From Rhynchopus euleeides (Eukaryota > Euglenozoa > Diplonemea > Diplonemida > Diplonemidae), in contig OY723277.1 in NCBI GenBank assembly GCA_963210315.1, positions 310,001-374,000 of the forward strand: DNA of 64,000 nt. The letters are read 5' to 3'. The stretch's first letter is position 1. Every line of letters starts with the position of its first letter. This document shows positions 1 to 8,465 of this stretch, in pieces. The notes below the pieces were generated by a model that saw only the letters and a list, made by a program, of their open reading frames with translations, was not told the DNA's origin and ran no database searches. A program made the position numbers and the translations under genes.

Positions 1-1
1 C

Positions 2-604
2 ATCGTGTGGTGGACGTACACACGAAGCCGTCATCTGTGCTACTCGCCAAACCTCATCGGGGCCATACGCAGCATCGCGCGGCATGTATCAACGAACAAC
101 AACGCGTGGGACGAGCCCACCAGGATGCAGCCGAGTGCGGTCTGGGACGCGCGCGTATGTCTGCAGGCGATCGCGGAGAACCGGTGGGTGGACCGGGAGG
201 CTCCATACGACGAGGAGTGCACAGTGTGGACAGACGCGTCATCACGCGCGTGGGCGGCGCTTGCGGAGACCGGCGAGGTGGCGCAGGGGGCCTTCGGGGC
301 CGGCGAAGCGTCAGCACACATTTACATCAAGGAGATGTGGGCCGCTGCACTGGGGGTGCGGTTGGCCTCCCGGCTGGGGCGCCGGCGGTGCAAGCTGCGA
401 CTGAAGGTCGACAACCTCCCGGTAGTGCGGAGCATCCTGAAGGGGCACTCTGGCAATTACGTCGCCAATAGGTGCCTGCAGGTGCTGTTCGACGTCGCTG
501 CAGCGGCGCAGCTGCAGGTGTTGCCCGAGTGGGTGCCGACCCACGAGCAGAAGGCCGATCCCTTCACGAGGGGTGCGCGGGGCGAGGTCGTCATCGATCT
601 GTAA
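2..604 (+). CDS. 3' end of a tyrosine-recombinase-type retroelement polyprotein: RNase H domain (5' truncated by window edge)
   Basis: The frame is open from the window edge to TAA at 602-604, so the start lies outside. The first ~30 residues (VWWTYTRSRHLCYS) align with the connection region of the element at 61053-62801 (VWHSYTTRRPLCF). An RNase H fold follows, with all four acidic positions visible: TDASS (Asp codon 233-235), IKEMW (Glu), LKVDNLP (Asp) and EQKADPFTRG (Asp). RNase H removes the RNA strand during reverse transcription. The paralogue at the other end of the window has lost the first Asp, so this copy is better preserved where it can be compared. The reverse transcriptase part is not in the window. 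It could be a fragment of an inactive copy; only the last ~200 residues can be judged. Confidence 0.85.
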   Translation: MVWWTYTRSRHLCYSPNLIGAIRSIARHVSTNNNAWDEPTRMQPSAVWDARVCLQAIAENRWVDREAPYDEECTVWTDASSRAWAALAETGEVAQGAFGAGEASAHIYIKEMWAAALGVRLASRLGRRRCKLRLKVDNLPVVRSILKGHSGNYVANRCLQVLFDVAAAAQLQVLPEWVPTHEQKADPFTRGARGEVVIDL

Positions 605-966
605 AGGGACCAGACGGAGCTGTGTGCCATGCTGGCGGCACGGGGCCATCTTAGCTGATGAGCGGAGCTCCTCAGTCCCTAGGGGTCCTAGGGGGTTGGG
701 TGTGTGCGTTTCACCACAACCTCTCCCCTCCCCATTCCCCCGTGTTGAGTGACATGTGTCGATAGTGTTCCATTTTGTAGCCTCATGCAATGAAGGAGGA
801 AATGGAACACGGAGAAAGCAGGTCATTCGAGTTTACGGCACGCGTAGTGCCGTAATTGCAGAGCCACATCTCACCTCATCACAGGTCGAGGTGTGTGCGT
901 TTCACCACAACCTCTCCCCTCCCCATTCCCCCGTGTTGAGTGACATGTGTCGATAGTGTTCCATTT
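605..966 (+). repeat. 3' non-coding region of the left retroelement with a split 76-bp direct repeat
   Basis: A 76-bp sequence at 700-775 recurs without mismatch at 891-966, a step of 191 bp. It starts GTGTGTGCGTTTCACCACAA and ends GATAGTGTTCCATTT. Between the copies, at 800-810, lies the reverse complement of the last 11 bases (AAATGGAACAC), so that end can also form a hairpin. Tyrosine-recombinase retroelements of the PAT/Ngaro type carry split direct repeats downstream of their coding region, and this arrangement right behind an RNase H ORF fits. The matching upstream copies would lie outside the window. Confidence 0.6.
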
Positions 967-1914
967 CGAAAGATATAAAGCTCATAACCCTGCTACGTTT
1001 AGCCCAAAAATTTTGTACATATCGTCACGTACAGACGTCGGTAGTATATTTTTTCAAATTTTTGGAATTTTTTGGCATTTTTTTGGGTGAAAATTTTGGG
1101 TGAAAATTTTCACTTTTTGGCCGGGAAAAATTTACTATATTTTCCCGGCGATTTTTAGCAGGGATTTCAGCCATTTACTATATTTTCCCGCTGAAAATCA
1201 CTGTATTTCCCGCCCAATATAGAAAATTTCCCGCTCCCTGCAAAATTTAGCTGAAAACCAGCCGGGAAAAAAAATTTCCAGCCCGGTAATAATATGACTG
1301 TACGATCCCGGCTCCTCACAATTTTGGCTGAGGTTCTATATTACCGGGAATAAAAGCAAATTTGAGTGGGTGGGTGGGCAGGATAGACCTCGGCACGCCA
1401 GGGTCTGTCGGAAAGTGGCAGATTTGTTTCCATCGTTGCAACCTGGGCTCAAATCGGCCAAAAGAAAGGGAAGGATGGGAAGGGGGGGGTTGAAGAAATG
1501 AAGATATGCAGAAACAGAAGCAAAAAAAAGGAAAGGCAAACAGGGAGTACACGCCGCCCTTCAGATCCAATAAACTGAAGGGGTGGGGTGGGGTGAGATG
1601 GTCGAAAAAGACACGAAGAAACAACCGACGTTGAGCCTGAACAGAATACCCGAAAGATTTGCAGGAAAACGATACTGAGCAGTGGGAGAGGAGAGGCATC
1701 CCTGAGGAAGGCAGCGCAACCCGGGTGAAACAAAGGAACGGAATCTTTTCTGGGGAGTTTTATTCCCATCCGATGATACAAATCCCCGTGTTTTTCCGGG
1801 GGAGCTATTATTGTTTTTCGCGTTTTCCCCACGGCCTGTGTTATCCGTATTGGGGGTCTTCGCTCCGGGTCAATTTGGGTCAACTTGGGTCAATTTGGGT
1901 CACCCTGGGGTTTT
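967..1914. other. Non-coding, AT-rich repetitive stretch
   Basis: No convincing coding frame was found. The motif ATTTACTATATTTTCCCG occurs at 1130-1147 and 1173-1190, and several further TTTCCCG/CGGGAAA words follow up to about 1340, giving many short inverted pairs. At 1858-1905 there is a run of GGGTCAA-type words (AATTTGGGTCA repeated) leading into the fold-back at 1915-2001. Confidence 0.5.
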
Positions 1915-2001
1915 TCACCTTAGGAAAATGGGGGGCTTCGCTCCGGGTCAATCTGGGTCAGCTTGGGTCAGTGACCCGGAGCGAAGCCCCCCCTTAGGTG
2001 A
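1915..2001. repeat. 87-bp fold-back (perfect 21-bp stem)
   Basis: Bases 1930-1950 (GGGGGGCTTCGCTCCGGGTC plus A) are the exact reverse complement of 1972-1992. Outside this stem, TCACCTTAGG (1915-1924) pairs with CCTTAGGTGA (1992-2001). The loop carries GGGTCA words. It resembles a tiny inverted-repeat element and shares the GGGG..CTTCGCT end with other fold-backs in the window. Confidence 0.75.
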
Positions 2002-2221
2002 CCAAAAATAGGTGAAAATTTTTGCCTATTTTCCCTTGTGTCAAACTTGGAGTCTGACCCAAAAATCGGAATCTGTGACCCATGGTTTATATGGGCAAAC
2101 CTGAAAATTTCCGACTTTTTCCCCAATTTTTCCCACTTCCTGGCCATACCTTTCCCGACCCAAAATCAAACAAATGCAGCGGAAAATGGCCAAAAATAGG
2201 CCAAAAAACCCCAAATTTTTT

Positions 2222-2277
2222 TCCGGGGGGCTTCGCCCCCCGGACCCCCCTTGCGTGGGGGGCTTCGCCCCCCACGC
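2222..2277. repeat. Two adjacent GC hairpins with the same GGGGGGC-TTC-GCCCCCC core
   Basis: Two perfect hairpins stand 8 bp apart. The first, 2222-2244, has arms TCCGGGGGGC and GCCCCCCGGA around TTC. The second, 2253-2277, has arms GCGTGGGGGGC and GCCCCCCACGC around TTC. The outer arm bases differ but the core is identical, so this is a repeated structural motif and not a simple duplication. Confidence 0.8.
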
Positions 2278-4076
2278 CACACGCACCTCCCGGCCGGGGG
2301 CCGGTTCGGTCGTCGTCGGCTGCGCTCAAAGGGCGTGCGGTAGCCGACGCCCTTTTGTGCTCGCCTCCTCCTCCCACACTTCAGTATGACGTTTAGGTGC
2401 GTCGGTGTTCCTGCTTTGTTCTTCTGTTGACTGGGACGGGCCAGTCCTCGTGGGTTGCCGACCGGTGTGTCCTCCCCTGGGATCCCCTCCTCCCCCCACC
2501 ACTTGCATCTGGTTCAGCTTCAGTGAGAGCTGAGCGGGAGCCATACTTGCTCTCGGTGACCAATTGTCCGCAGTCCTACATCATGACGAGTTTGGTAATG
2601 CCCAGTCGCAGCCATCCCCCGTCCCAGGTGTTCTGCCGTGGGGCAGCTCACCATCTGCTGTGGTCACACACCAGTGAGCAGGCCCTGTCAACGAAATCGA
2701 TGTGACTGCTCTTGCCGCAGGGCAACGGAGGTGGGCCTGCATTGCATCCTGTTGCCGCTCAGTTCTGTTCCCACCGGAGATTCTTGTTGCGCCGCAGATC
2801 GAACAGTCTTTCGTGTCGTCGGCGCCGATCTTGTATAAAACGTAGGCAGTAGGCTGCTGTGGGTGACCTGCAGGTTACCCGTCCCTTTCGTGCAGGCAGC
2901 GCCAGAGGTGCGATGTTTTTATGGGAACACGGCAGCTGCCCCGCACTCCATTCTGCTCTCTTGTCTGCTGTTTATGTTGAACAAGGTCTGGCTGCCAGTG
3001 ATCTCGCTGGGGGTCGGGCAAACCAAAAAAGAGGTAGGGCACAGGGTGGGCCGAGCTCGCGAGAAAAAAGGTGCAGCCCAACCCCGCCCCGACTTCCCGT
3101 GGTATGATGCAAACAGGATCGAATACACGACCACAGAACATTTTCCCCCAATTCGAGAGGCACCGGATGTTGCTGCCTTTGGTCGTCGCCTGCTGGATCA
3201 AAAATCAGGAATCCAGGGGATCTTGGATTGCCTTTGAGTACTTGCAAAACTGCAATCCCGAGAAACTTTGCCAGCTAGTGTTCAGGAACGGCAGCAAATC
3301 TCATGGCTTGCATCGCTTTGTGGATGCTGTGCGATGATCAATCCCATACACGCAAGGACTTGGTCGCGAGACAGCCTACAGGGGGTCTGGGGGGCGGAGC
3401 CCCCCAGCCGCCGGAGCCCACGGTAGTGAACATCCTGAAAGTCTTCGAAGGCGAGTCCCCACACCGGTTGGTGCTGTTGCACATTCCAGGCGGAGATGGT
3501 CCTTCGCTTGGGACATGATGAGGGGCGCTTCGATGAACACCATCAAGCCCCCAGCATGCCGTTGGGTTTTCATACGCTGCGGCGCATGAAAACTCGGCCA
3601 CAAGGCCGAACCCAAAAGCCCCAAAATCTGACCCGGGAGGTAGGGCCGAGGGTAGGGCCATGCCACCCCTGGCGGCCCACCCTCCCAAAGAATTACAGAA
3701 AAAGGGAGGTGGGGCCGCGGCCCCCTGCCAGCCCTGGCACGGGATCACTGCTGGCGGGTAGTTCAGGCTCGTGGCCCTCCTCGTTCCGATAGCCCCTCGG
3801 ACATCCAAATGATTCACGTGCAGCAGCCCATGCGCAGAGAACGGTGTGCCGTCTTGTACAGCAACTGTTGGACAACTGTTGAAATCGTTTTTCACCAAAA
3901 AAAATCTCTCTGCGGGCCAAGTCGAAGATTTTTCTGGGGACTTTTGGTGTCCCCAATTTTTCAAATTTCGAAAAATAAGCTCACTTTGCTAAACTGGACC
4001 CAACTCCCCACACTCTTTTTTTCCGACTTTTTCACGGGTTTTTTCCGGTTTTTTTTGGTTTTTTTTTGGCGGATGG
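2278..4076. other. Intergenic/repeat-derived stretch without a supported gene
   Basis: The only frame of note is 2863-3237 (+, 124 codons), which matches no family I recognise. At 3381-3435 there is a dispersed repeat (GGTCTGGGGGGCGGAGCCCC followed by an AGCCGCCGGA and ACGGTAGTGAACATC segment) that recurs at 17044-17100 and inverted at 50547-50600. At 3993-4026 the words ACTTTGCTAAACTGGACCCA and ACTCCCCACACTCTT are shared with 60365-60402 beside the minisatellite. Confidence 0.45.
3381..3435 (+). repeat. Dispersed repeat 'GGTCTGGGGGGC...ACGGTAGTGAACATC', copy 1
   Basis: A ~55-bp segment contains the hairpin CTGGGGGGC/GCCCCCCAG followed by CCGCCGGAG and ACGGTAGTGAACATC. Near-identical copies lie at 17044-17100 (+) and 50547-50600 (-). 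It is unlike simple low-complexity sequence because the non-G/C tail is conserved as well. Confidence 0.65.
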
Positions 4077-4171
4077 AGCGAAGACCCCCATTGACTTTCA
4101 TTTTTTTGTGATCCTGGATAACCAAGTCAGAGGTCCAAAGTCCATCCAAGGAGATTCGGGGGATCTTCGCT
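4077..4171. repeat. 95-bp fold-back, AGCGAAGACCCCC ... GGGGGATCTTCGCT
   Basis: AGCGAAGACCCCC at 4077-4089 pairs with GGGGGATCTTCGCT at 4158-4171. The same terminal words, in the opposite in/out order, bound the small elements at 29912-30021, 43443-43546 and 46164-46278. Confidence 0.55.
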
Positions 4172-4856
4172 TCGACATTCGGGCAACCTTCGGCGCCCGG
4201 GAAAATGCGCTAAATTGAAAGACACATCTTCCCCTGCATTTGCGAGGTGAAGACCCCCTTCATCACGCCCACAAACCAAAACAGCCGGGGTGCGTTGAGG
4301 TTGTGCTCCCATTACACACACAGCGGGAGGGGCACAAGACTTGAAACGCACGGCAGGAGGGGGTTGTTTGTTCCTGAAGAAAACAGTCATTCCAGACAGA
4401 GAGGGGGCGAGGAGGCGGCCTTTCCCGTGCCGTGAATTAGGCCGAAGCACACCCCAGGGGGCAGGCCACGTGTGGACAAAACAGCAAATGGGAGGAATGG
4501 GGAGGAGTTGAAACCACCTGCCCCCGGGCAGGGGCGTTCGCACTGCATCAAACTGTGTCAGTTTTGCATAGCCTGTGGGGGTTCTGGCGGGTTTCGGCGT
4601 GTGGCTTGGTGTTTTGGCCTCGCCTCGACCACCGGGTTTGGCAAATCGCCCAAACCCCGCCAAATTCGGGTCAAATCAGGTGGCTAGAGAGAGAACTCAA
4701 CACACTCGCGACCCCACCGACCCACCCCTCCCAAAAAAGGCGGGGCAAAACAGAACCAGGGAGGGTTTCGAGAGCGAGAGTTCTGCGTGAATTCCCTACA
4801 CTTTGGGGGGGGGGGGGGTCGGCAGGAGCATTGGAGGGATGTTCCGGGGGGGGGGC
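4172..4856. other. Intergenic stretch, nothing recognised
   Basis: Frames on both strands (for example 4127-4663 on the minus strand) have low-complexity, Pro/Arg-rich translations with no motif I recognise. A G-rich tract at 4803-4858 leads into the next element. Confidence 0.4.
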
Positions 4857-5485
4857 CAGTGGGGGGGGGGGGCTAAATAGAAGGGGGTGGCCGAATACAA
4901 GGGGGTGGCCGAATAGAAGGGGGGGGTCTGGAAATTCGAAATCCAGAAAATTTTAGGCCGAATACAAGGGGGGGGGTCTTGTATTCGGCGGTCCGTGAAT
5001 TTTGGCCAATTTTCAAATTTTCAGCCCGTTTTTCCAGTCCTAACAGGCACCCCATGGTCAAAATGACCCCACTGCGATTCGCACGGAATCCAAACATTCA
5101 AAAGAACAGGGTTTTGGACACCAGTGTGGGGGTCCTCACAGGTGGCTGACTCCTGGGAATATCCTCCCATTATCAGGAGCCAAACCAGACCCACATTTCA
5201 TGAGTGAAACTTGGCACCTCCACCCACAAAATGACCCCACCACGATCCGCACGGATTCCGAATAGTGCAATGGAAGGCGAAAATCGCGATTCCACGAGGT
5301 CACCTGGAGCAAAATTCACCAAAATTTGGAAAAATCACGGACCGCCGAATACAAGACCCCCCCCCTTGTATTTGGCCACCCACTGCAAAAATTGCCCAAA
5401 AATTTGGGTTTTGAAAACCCCCCAAAAAAAGCGTTTATACGCCTATTAGAAGGGGGGGGGGTCTTCTATTTAGCCCCCCCCAGTA
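4857..5485. mobile_element. Non-autonomous G-run inverted-repeat element with internal AATACAAG hairpins
   Basis: The left end is a G run followed by CTAAATAGAAGGGGG (from 4861). The right end is ...TTCTATTTAGCCCCCCCCAG then TA at 5484-5485. Inside, the hairpin CCGAATACAAG/CTTGTATTCGG around a G run (about 4960-4990) recurs inverted near 5341-5375. Both copies are flanked by a matching GTCCGTGA/TCACGGAC segment, so the element folds back over most of its length. No ORF was found. The left end lacks the TA seen at the right end, so that boundary is approximate. Confidence 0.65.
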
Positions 5486-5488
5486 GGG

Positions 5489-6097
5489 CAGTGATGTAGA
5501 AATACGGTCGGATACGGTGGTTTTTCAAAATCGGGATACGGATACGGATACGTATCCGGATACGGGATACGCTCTGCCTACCAAAGTGGGCCCAGCCCAG
5601 GTAAGCTGGTGCTAGGGGTGTGGGCAGCTGCCCTTGTCATTGGGTAACGTGCCCGTTGTGGAGCGGGCACGTTGCTCTGCTATGCCCCCTTCAGGGTGTG
5701 GTGTGCACCCTCCTCCTCATCCCCCTTGGGGGCACAGCCACGGATGATCCCAGGCCCTCCCAGAAGGGGATGCAGCAGGTTCATGTCAGAGGCCAACATG
5801 CACTCAATCTGCTGCAGAACCTCCACATGACCGTCTTCCGCCCATTGGTCTCCTTGACCGTCCCCTGACCGCCACGTCCACCACGAGCATTCTTGGTGCA
5901 TCATTGGTTCCAGATCCGTCACCGTCTTCAGCACCGCCTGGCGACAGCCTTGGCGATGGCCTTCGTGTGGTGTGCCCGTCTGTACCCAAAGTACTCCCCC
6001 ACCAAGTATATGGACCGTATCCTGACCGTATCCTATCGATTTCTGGAAAATTTGAATACGGATACGGATACGTATCCACCGTATCCTAACATCACTG
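5489..6097. mobile_element. 609-bp hAT-like non-autonomous element with 8-bp target-site duplication
   Basis: The ends are CAGTGATGTAG (5489) and CTAACATCACTG (ending 6097), that is CAGTGATGT inverted repeats. The 8 bp before (5481-5488) and after (6098-6105) are both CAGTAGGG. CAGTG termini with 8-bp duplications are typical of hAT transposons. Subterminal regions carry clustered GGATACGG/CCGTATCC words at both ends (5510-5575 and 6015-6088), which would suit transposase binding. There is no transposase ORF, so it is non-autonomous. It landed in the terminal CAGTAGGGG of neighbouring G-run elements. Confidence 0.85.
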
Positions 6098-6105
6098 CAG
6101 TAGGG

Positions 6106-6397
6106 GGGGGGGTTTGAACGATTTTTAGCCGTGTTCGTAGCGTCCCCCGGTGAGGGGGGTCGCTGTTTTTCATCGATCGCATGAAGCAAACTCACCGCAG
6201 CTTTTGCTGTGAGGGTTGTGGAGAGGGAGGGGGGGGGGGTGGGTCCTGTAATGGCAGCCTGTTGCGGGAAAACCGATTGCCTGCGGGAAAGTGTGGAAAG
6301 GCAGCAACAGGGGGCTGTTTTCGTGGTGGCAAAAAAAAATACACAACTGTTGGTGCCCCTGATTTACCCCTTTTTCACTACGCACAAACTACGCAAT
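6106..6397. other. Remainder of a G-run sequence interrupted by the hAT-like insertion
   Basis: Without the insertion, the G run after CAGTA would continue directly into GGTTTGAACGATTTTTAG. Similar words (GGGGTTTGATCGTCGAG) occur at 20155-20172 and 44818-44837. A 26-bp sequence at 6372-6397 (TTTTCACTACGC...) is repeated directly at 7308-7333 and flanks the next element. No gene is supported. Confidence 0.45.
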
Positions 6398-6653
6398 CTG
6401 GGGGGGGGGGTCTCGCTTTTTGGTCCCCCCCCAGTTTTTTTTGGTCCCCCTTTCTGTGTGGCTACTGAGACAGGACTGGAGACACTGCGCTGACCGAGCA
6501 AAAAATTATTGCCAGAACTCACTATACACCGTACGAAAGAACGCACGACATGTGGGGCGGGACTCCAGAAACACCTGGGCAAGGTTGCCCCATGCCCAGA
6601 AACACCTGAGAAGGAAGTGAGTTCCAGGAGCCGCGTAGAACACCCTCGAGATT

Positions 6654-6971
6654 GTGAATGATGATACGATCACAGCCTTCAGGGCGATGCGAGGTGCCAC
6701 CCTGAAGGTGGCCCTTGACATCAAGGAGAGCGTCGGCCGAGGGGTCGACGAAAAGCTGAAGAAGGCGCTACTGGCACTGGATCCCGCGGGGTATACGGAG
6801 GTCACCGCCACACAGGCAACCTCCGCTGACAACGTCCAGGAGACGTTATCCGAGGGGATCACAACGGCACTAGAGATCTGTGTCACGGGATCCAGGCGCC
6901 CACTCTCCCTCGACGGTCTGGGGATTGTTGTTGGGTATGGTGTCGTTTCCTGCAGCTGCAAAAAAGCGTAG
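6654..6971 (+). CDS. Small hypothetical protein (105 codons) inside a G-run element, possibly one exon
   Basis: The product is a soluble, helix-rich protein of balanced composition. It begins MNDDTITAFRAMRGATLKVA and contains the amphipathic stretch KESVGRGVDEKLKKALLALD. I recognise no family. Its composition looks more protein-like than the Ser/Thr-rich antisense frame (6506-6961). The last ~15 residues (from YGVVSCSC) look less natural, and a GT (about 6938) to AG intron could join it to the Ala/Pro-rich frame at 7052-7258. It may be cargo or a degenerate gene of the surrounding element. Confidence 0.35.
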   Translation: MNDDTITAFRAMRGATLKVALDIKESVGRGVDEKLKKALLALDPAGYTEVTATQATSADNVQETLSEGITTALEICVTGSRRPLSLDGLGIVVGYGVVSCSCKKA

Positions 6972-6987
6972 CAACTGTGCTTCCTTC

Positions 6988-7088
6988 TTCCTTAATGATG
7001 CGTTGACGCTTCCACCCGGAGGAGCTGAAGCAGGCACCGCTTAATGATGCGTTGATGCTTCCACCCGACGAGCTGAAGCAGGCACCGC
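6988..7088 (+). repeat. ~50-bp tandem duplication (TTAATGATGCGTTGA...)
   Basis: Two copies of a ~48-50-bp sequence starting TTAATGATGCGTTGACGCTT lie at about 6991-7039 and 7041-7088, with a few differences. The core GATGCGTTGACGCTTCCAC also occurs at 33676-33694 within an unrelated short insertion. Confidence 0.7.
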
Positions 7089-7258
7089 GCCAAAGGGCAC
7101 CCCCAAAGAGACCTGCAAAGACTGCGTCGAAACCCGCACCGAAGGCTGCCAGCGCTGCAGCACCTGAAGAACCTGCAGCACCTGCAGCACCTGAAGCGCC
7201 TGCACCCTCACTGACCCCGGAACAGCAAGAACTCCTTGAGTTTGGGGTCCCGGCATAG
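7052..7258 (+). CDS. Ala/Pro-rich frame, possible second exon of the 6654 gene
   Basis: 68 codons encode a basic then Ala/Pro-rich segment (KPAPKAASAAAPEEP and similar) ending LTPEQQELLEFGVPA. The composition resembles a disordered C-terminal tail. It lies in a different frame from 6654-6971 and would require an intron to be joined. It could be a fortuitous frame in GC-rich DNA. Confidence 0.25.
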   Translation: MMLPPDELKQAPRQRAPPKRPAKTASKPAPKAASAAAPEEPAAPAAPEAPAPSLTPEQQELLEFGVPA

Positions 7259-7390
7259 AGACAGAGAATGGCTGAGTAAATCAAAAAATGAGACCCCCCC
7301 CCCCCCCTTTTCACTACGCACAAACTACGCAATATGGGGTCGTCAGGGGCACCAACTGTTCACCTCATGCTGCTGCTGGAAACTATCTGT

Positions 7391-7580
7391 GCCCCCGCTG
7401 GATCGTAAAGTGACAGCAAAACGAGACAACAAACCAATTACTGCCGAAAGTTGTTTTGTTGGAACGCAGACCCCACTCTTTGTGTACACCACTCCCCGGT
7501 CTGATGAAGTGGTGTGAGTGGGGACGCACGATCCAGCTGAAGGCACAGAAAGTTTCCCCAGTTGGCTACGCCGAACTAAC
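7391..7580 (+). repeat. Dispersed ~190-bp repeat R1, copy 1
   Basis: Starts GCCCCCGCTGGATCGTAAAG and ends GTTGGCTACGCCGAACTAAC. The related copies are 14868-15055 and 28491-28684. In each copy the word CTGGATCGT near the start and ACGATCCAG or GATCCAG about 130 bp later are complementary, so the repeat folds back. A last portion (CCCAGTTGGTTACCTACGCCG) also occurs at 42663-42683. No coding potential; it could be a SINE-like or structural repeat. Confidence 0.65.
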
Positions 7581-8465
7581 AAAAAAAATCCGGCTAAACA
7601 GCACAGGGGGCGATAGGTAAGTTCAAAAGGTCAGTTGGATGCTCTGTCGGGCGGGCAGAGAAACAGGAGGGGAGGAGGAGGAGGTGGTGATGTTTGTGTG
7701 ATAGTGTGTGACAAAGGGAAAACCGCGGCGGCAGAAAAAAATATCCCCCCTTTTTCACAAGGGCTTCTTCATAGTGTTCCGCTGGGCTTCGGCATAACAC
7801 TCTTGACCCCACACGGCACGCAGGGGCTCCCCCACACTTGACGACAGGCCTCGTCGCTGAGCCACCCACCCTCCCCTCTTGCGGCCCTGCTCGTTTCAAT
7901 TCACTTCGTACCAACGTGTCACAGCTCACTAAAACAAGCCCTCCTCAGTGTTGTGCAGTGGGTCCACCAGGAGGGGAGAGACTGTCGACGAGACTGTTCT
8001 GATTTTTTCGGCCTGAGTCGACCACATCCAGCGACGACTCCCACCCCCCCTCACGCTGAGCCCCAAACGGCTGCTGAGGGGGTGCGTTCTGCTCGGGGGG
8101 CTATTCAAAACAGAAAAGACGGAGAGAGGATAAAAGAGACGCACATCGGCACGCATGATTTGGTAATTGCATAGGCAAACAGCAGTTTTCTCCTCAAGGG
8201 GAACAGAAGACGCTGCGGCGGTGTCGTGACAACGCGTGAGGAGCACAACAAGAAAAAAAAGGCGGCTGATGTTTTATGAAGGAAGGGGTGGGGGGGAGGG
8301 GGGAGGGGTGGGGGTGTTGAAACAGAAGTAGGAAGGAATCACAAGGACGATCACCCCCTTCTCTAAGCTAACCGTTTGCTGTGTTGGATTAGCGGACCTG
8401 CATCGTGCAGAACGTCTACGAAAGCTTTTTTCGCTAACCACAGCCAGTTAACCACAGCCCGCACA
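7581..8465. other. Intergenic region downstream of the receptor gene
   Basis: No gene is supported. A ~45-bp sequence at 8313-8360 (GTTGAAACAGAAGTAGGAAG then GAATCACAAGGACGATC) recurs at 28781-28826, so part of this region is a dispersed repeat. The last ~100 bp before the stop codon of the minus-strand gene would be its 3' untranslated region. Confidence 0.4.

Larger units (their letters stand above)
6398..7307. mobile_element. 910-bp G-run inverted-repeat element flanked by 26-bp direct repeats
   Basis: The left end is CTGGGGGGGGGGG then TCTCGCTTTTTGG (6398-6423). The right end is its approximate inverse, CAAAAAATGAGA then 14 C (7282-7307). The identical 26-bp sequence TTTTCACTACGC...TACGCAAT lies immediately outside both ends (6372-6397 and 7308-7333), as expected for a target duplication, though unusually long. 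Beyond that, GTTGGTGCCCCTGA (6350-6363) is found inverted at about 7343-7356. The interior contains the candidate gene at 6654-7258. Confidence 0.6.

Noticed and set aside
2863..3237. 124-codon plus-strand frame
   Set aside because: No recognisable domain; surrounding sequence is repeat-derived.
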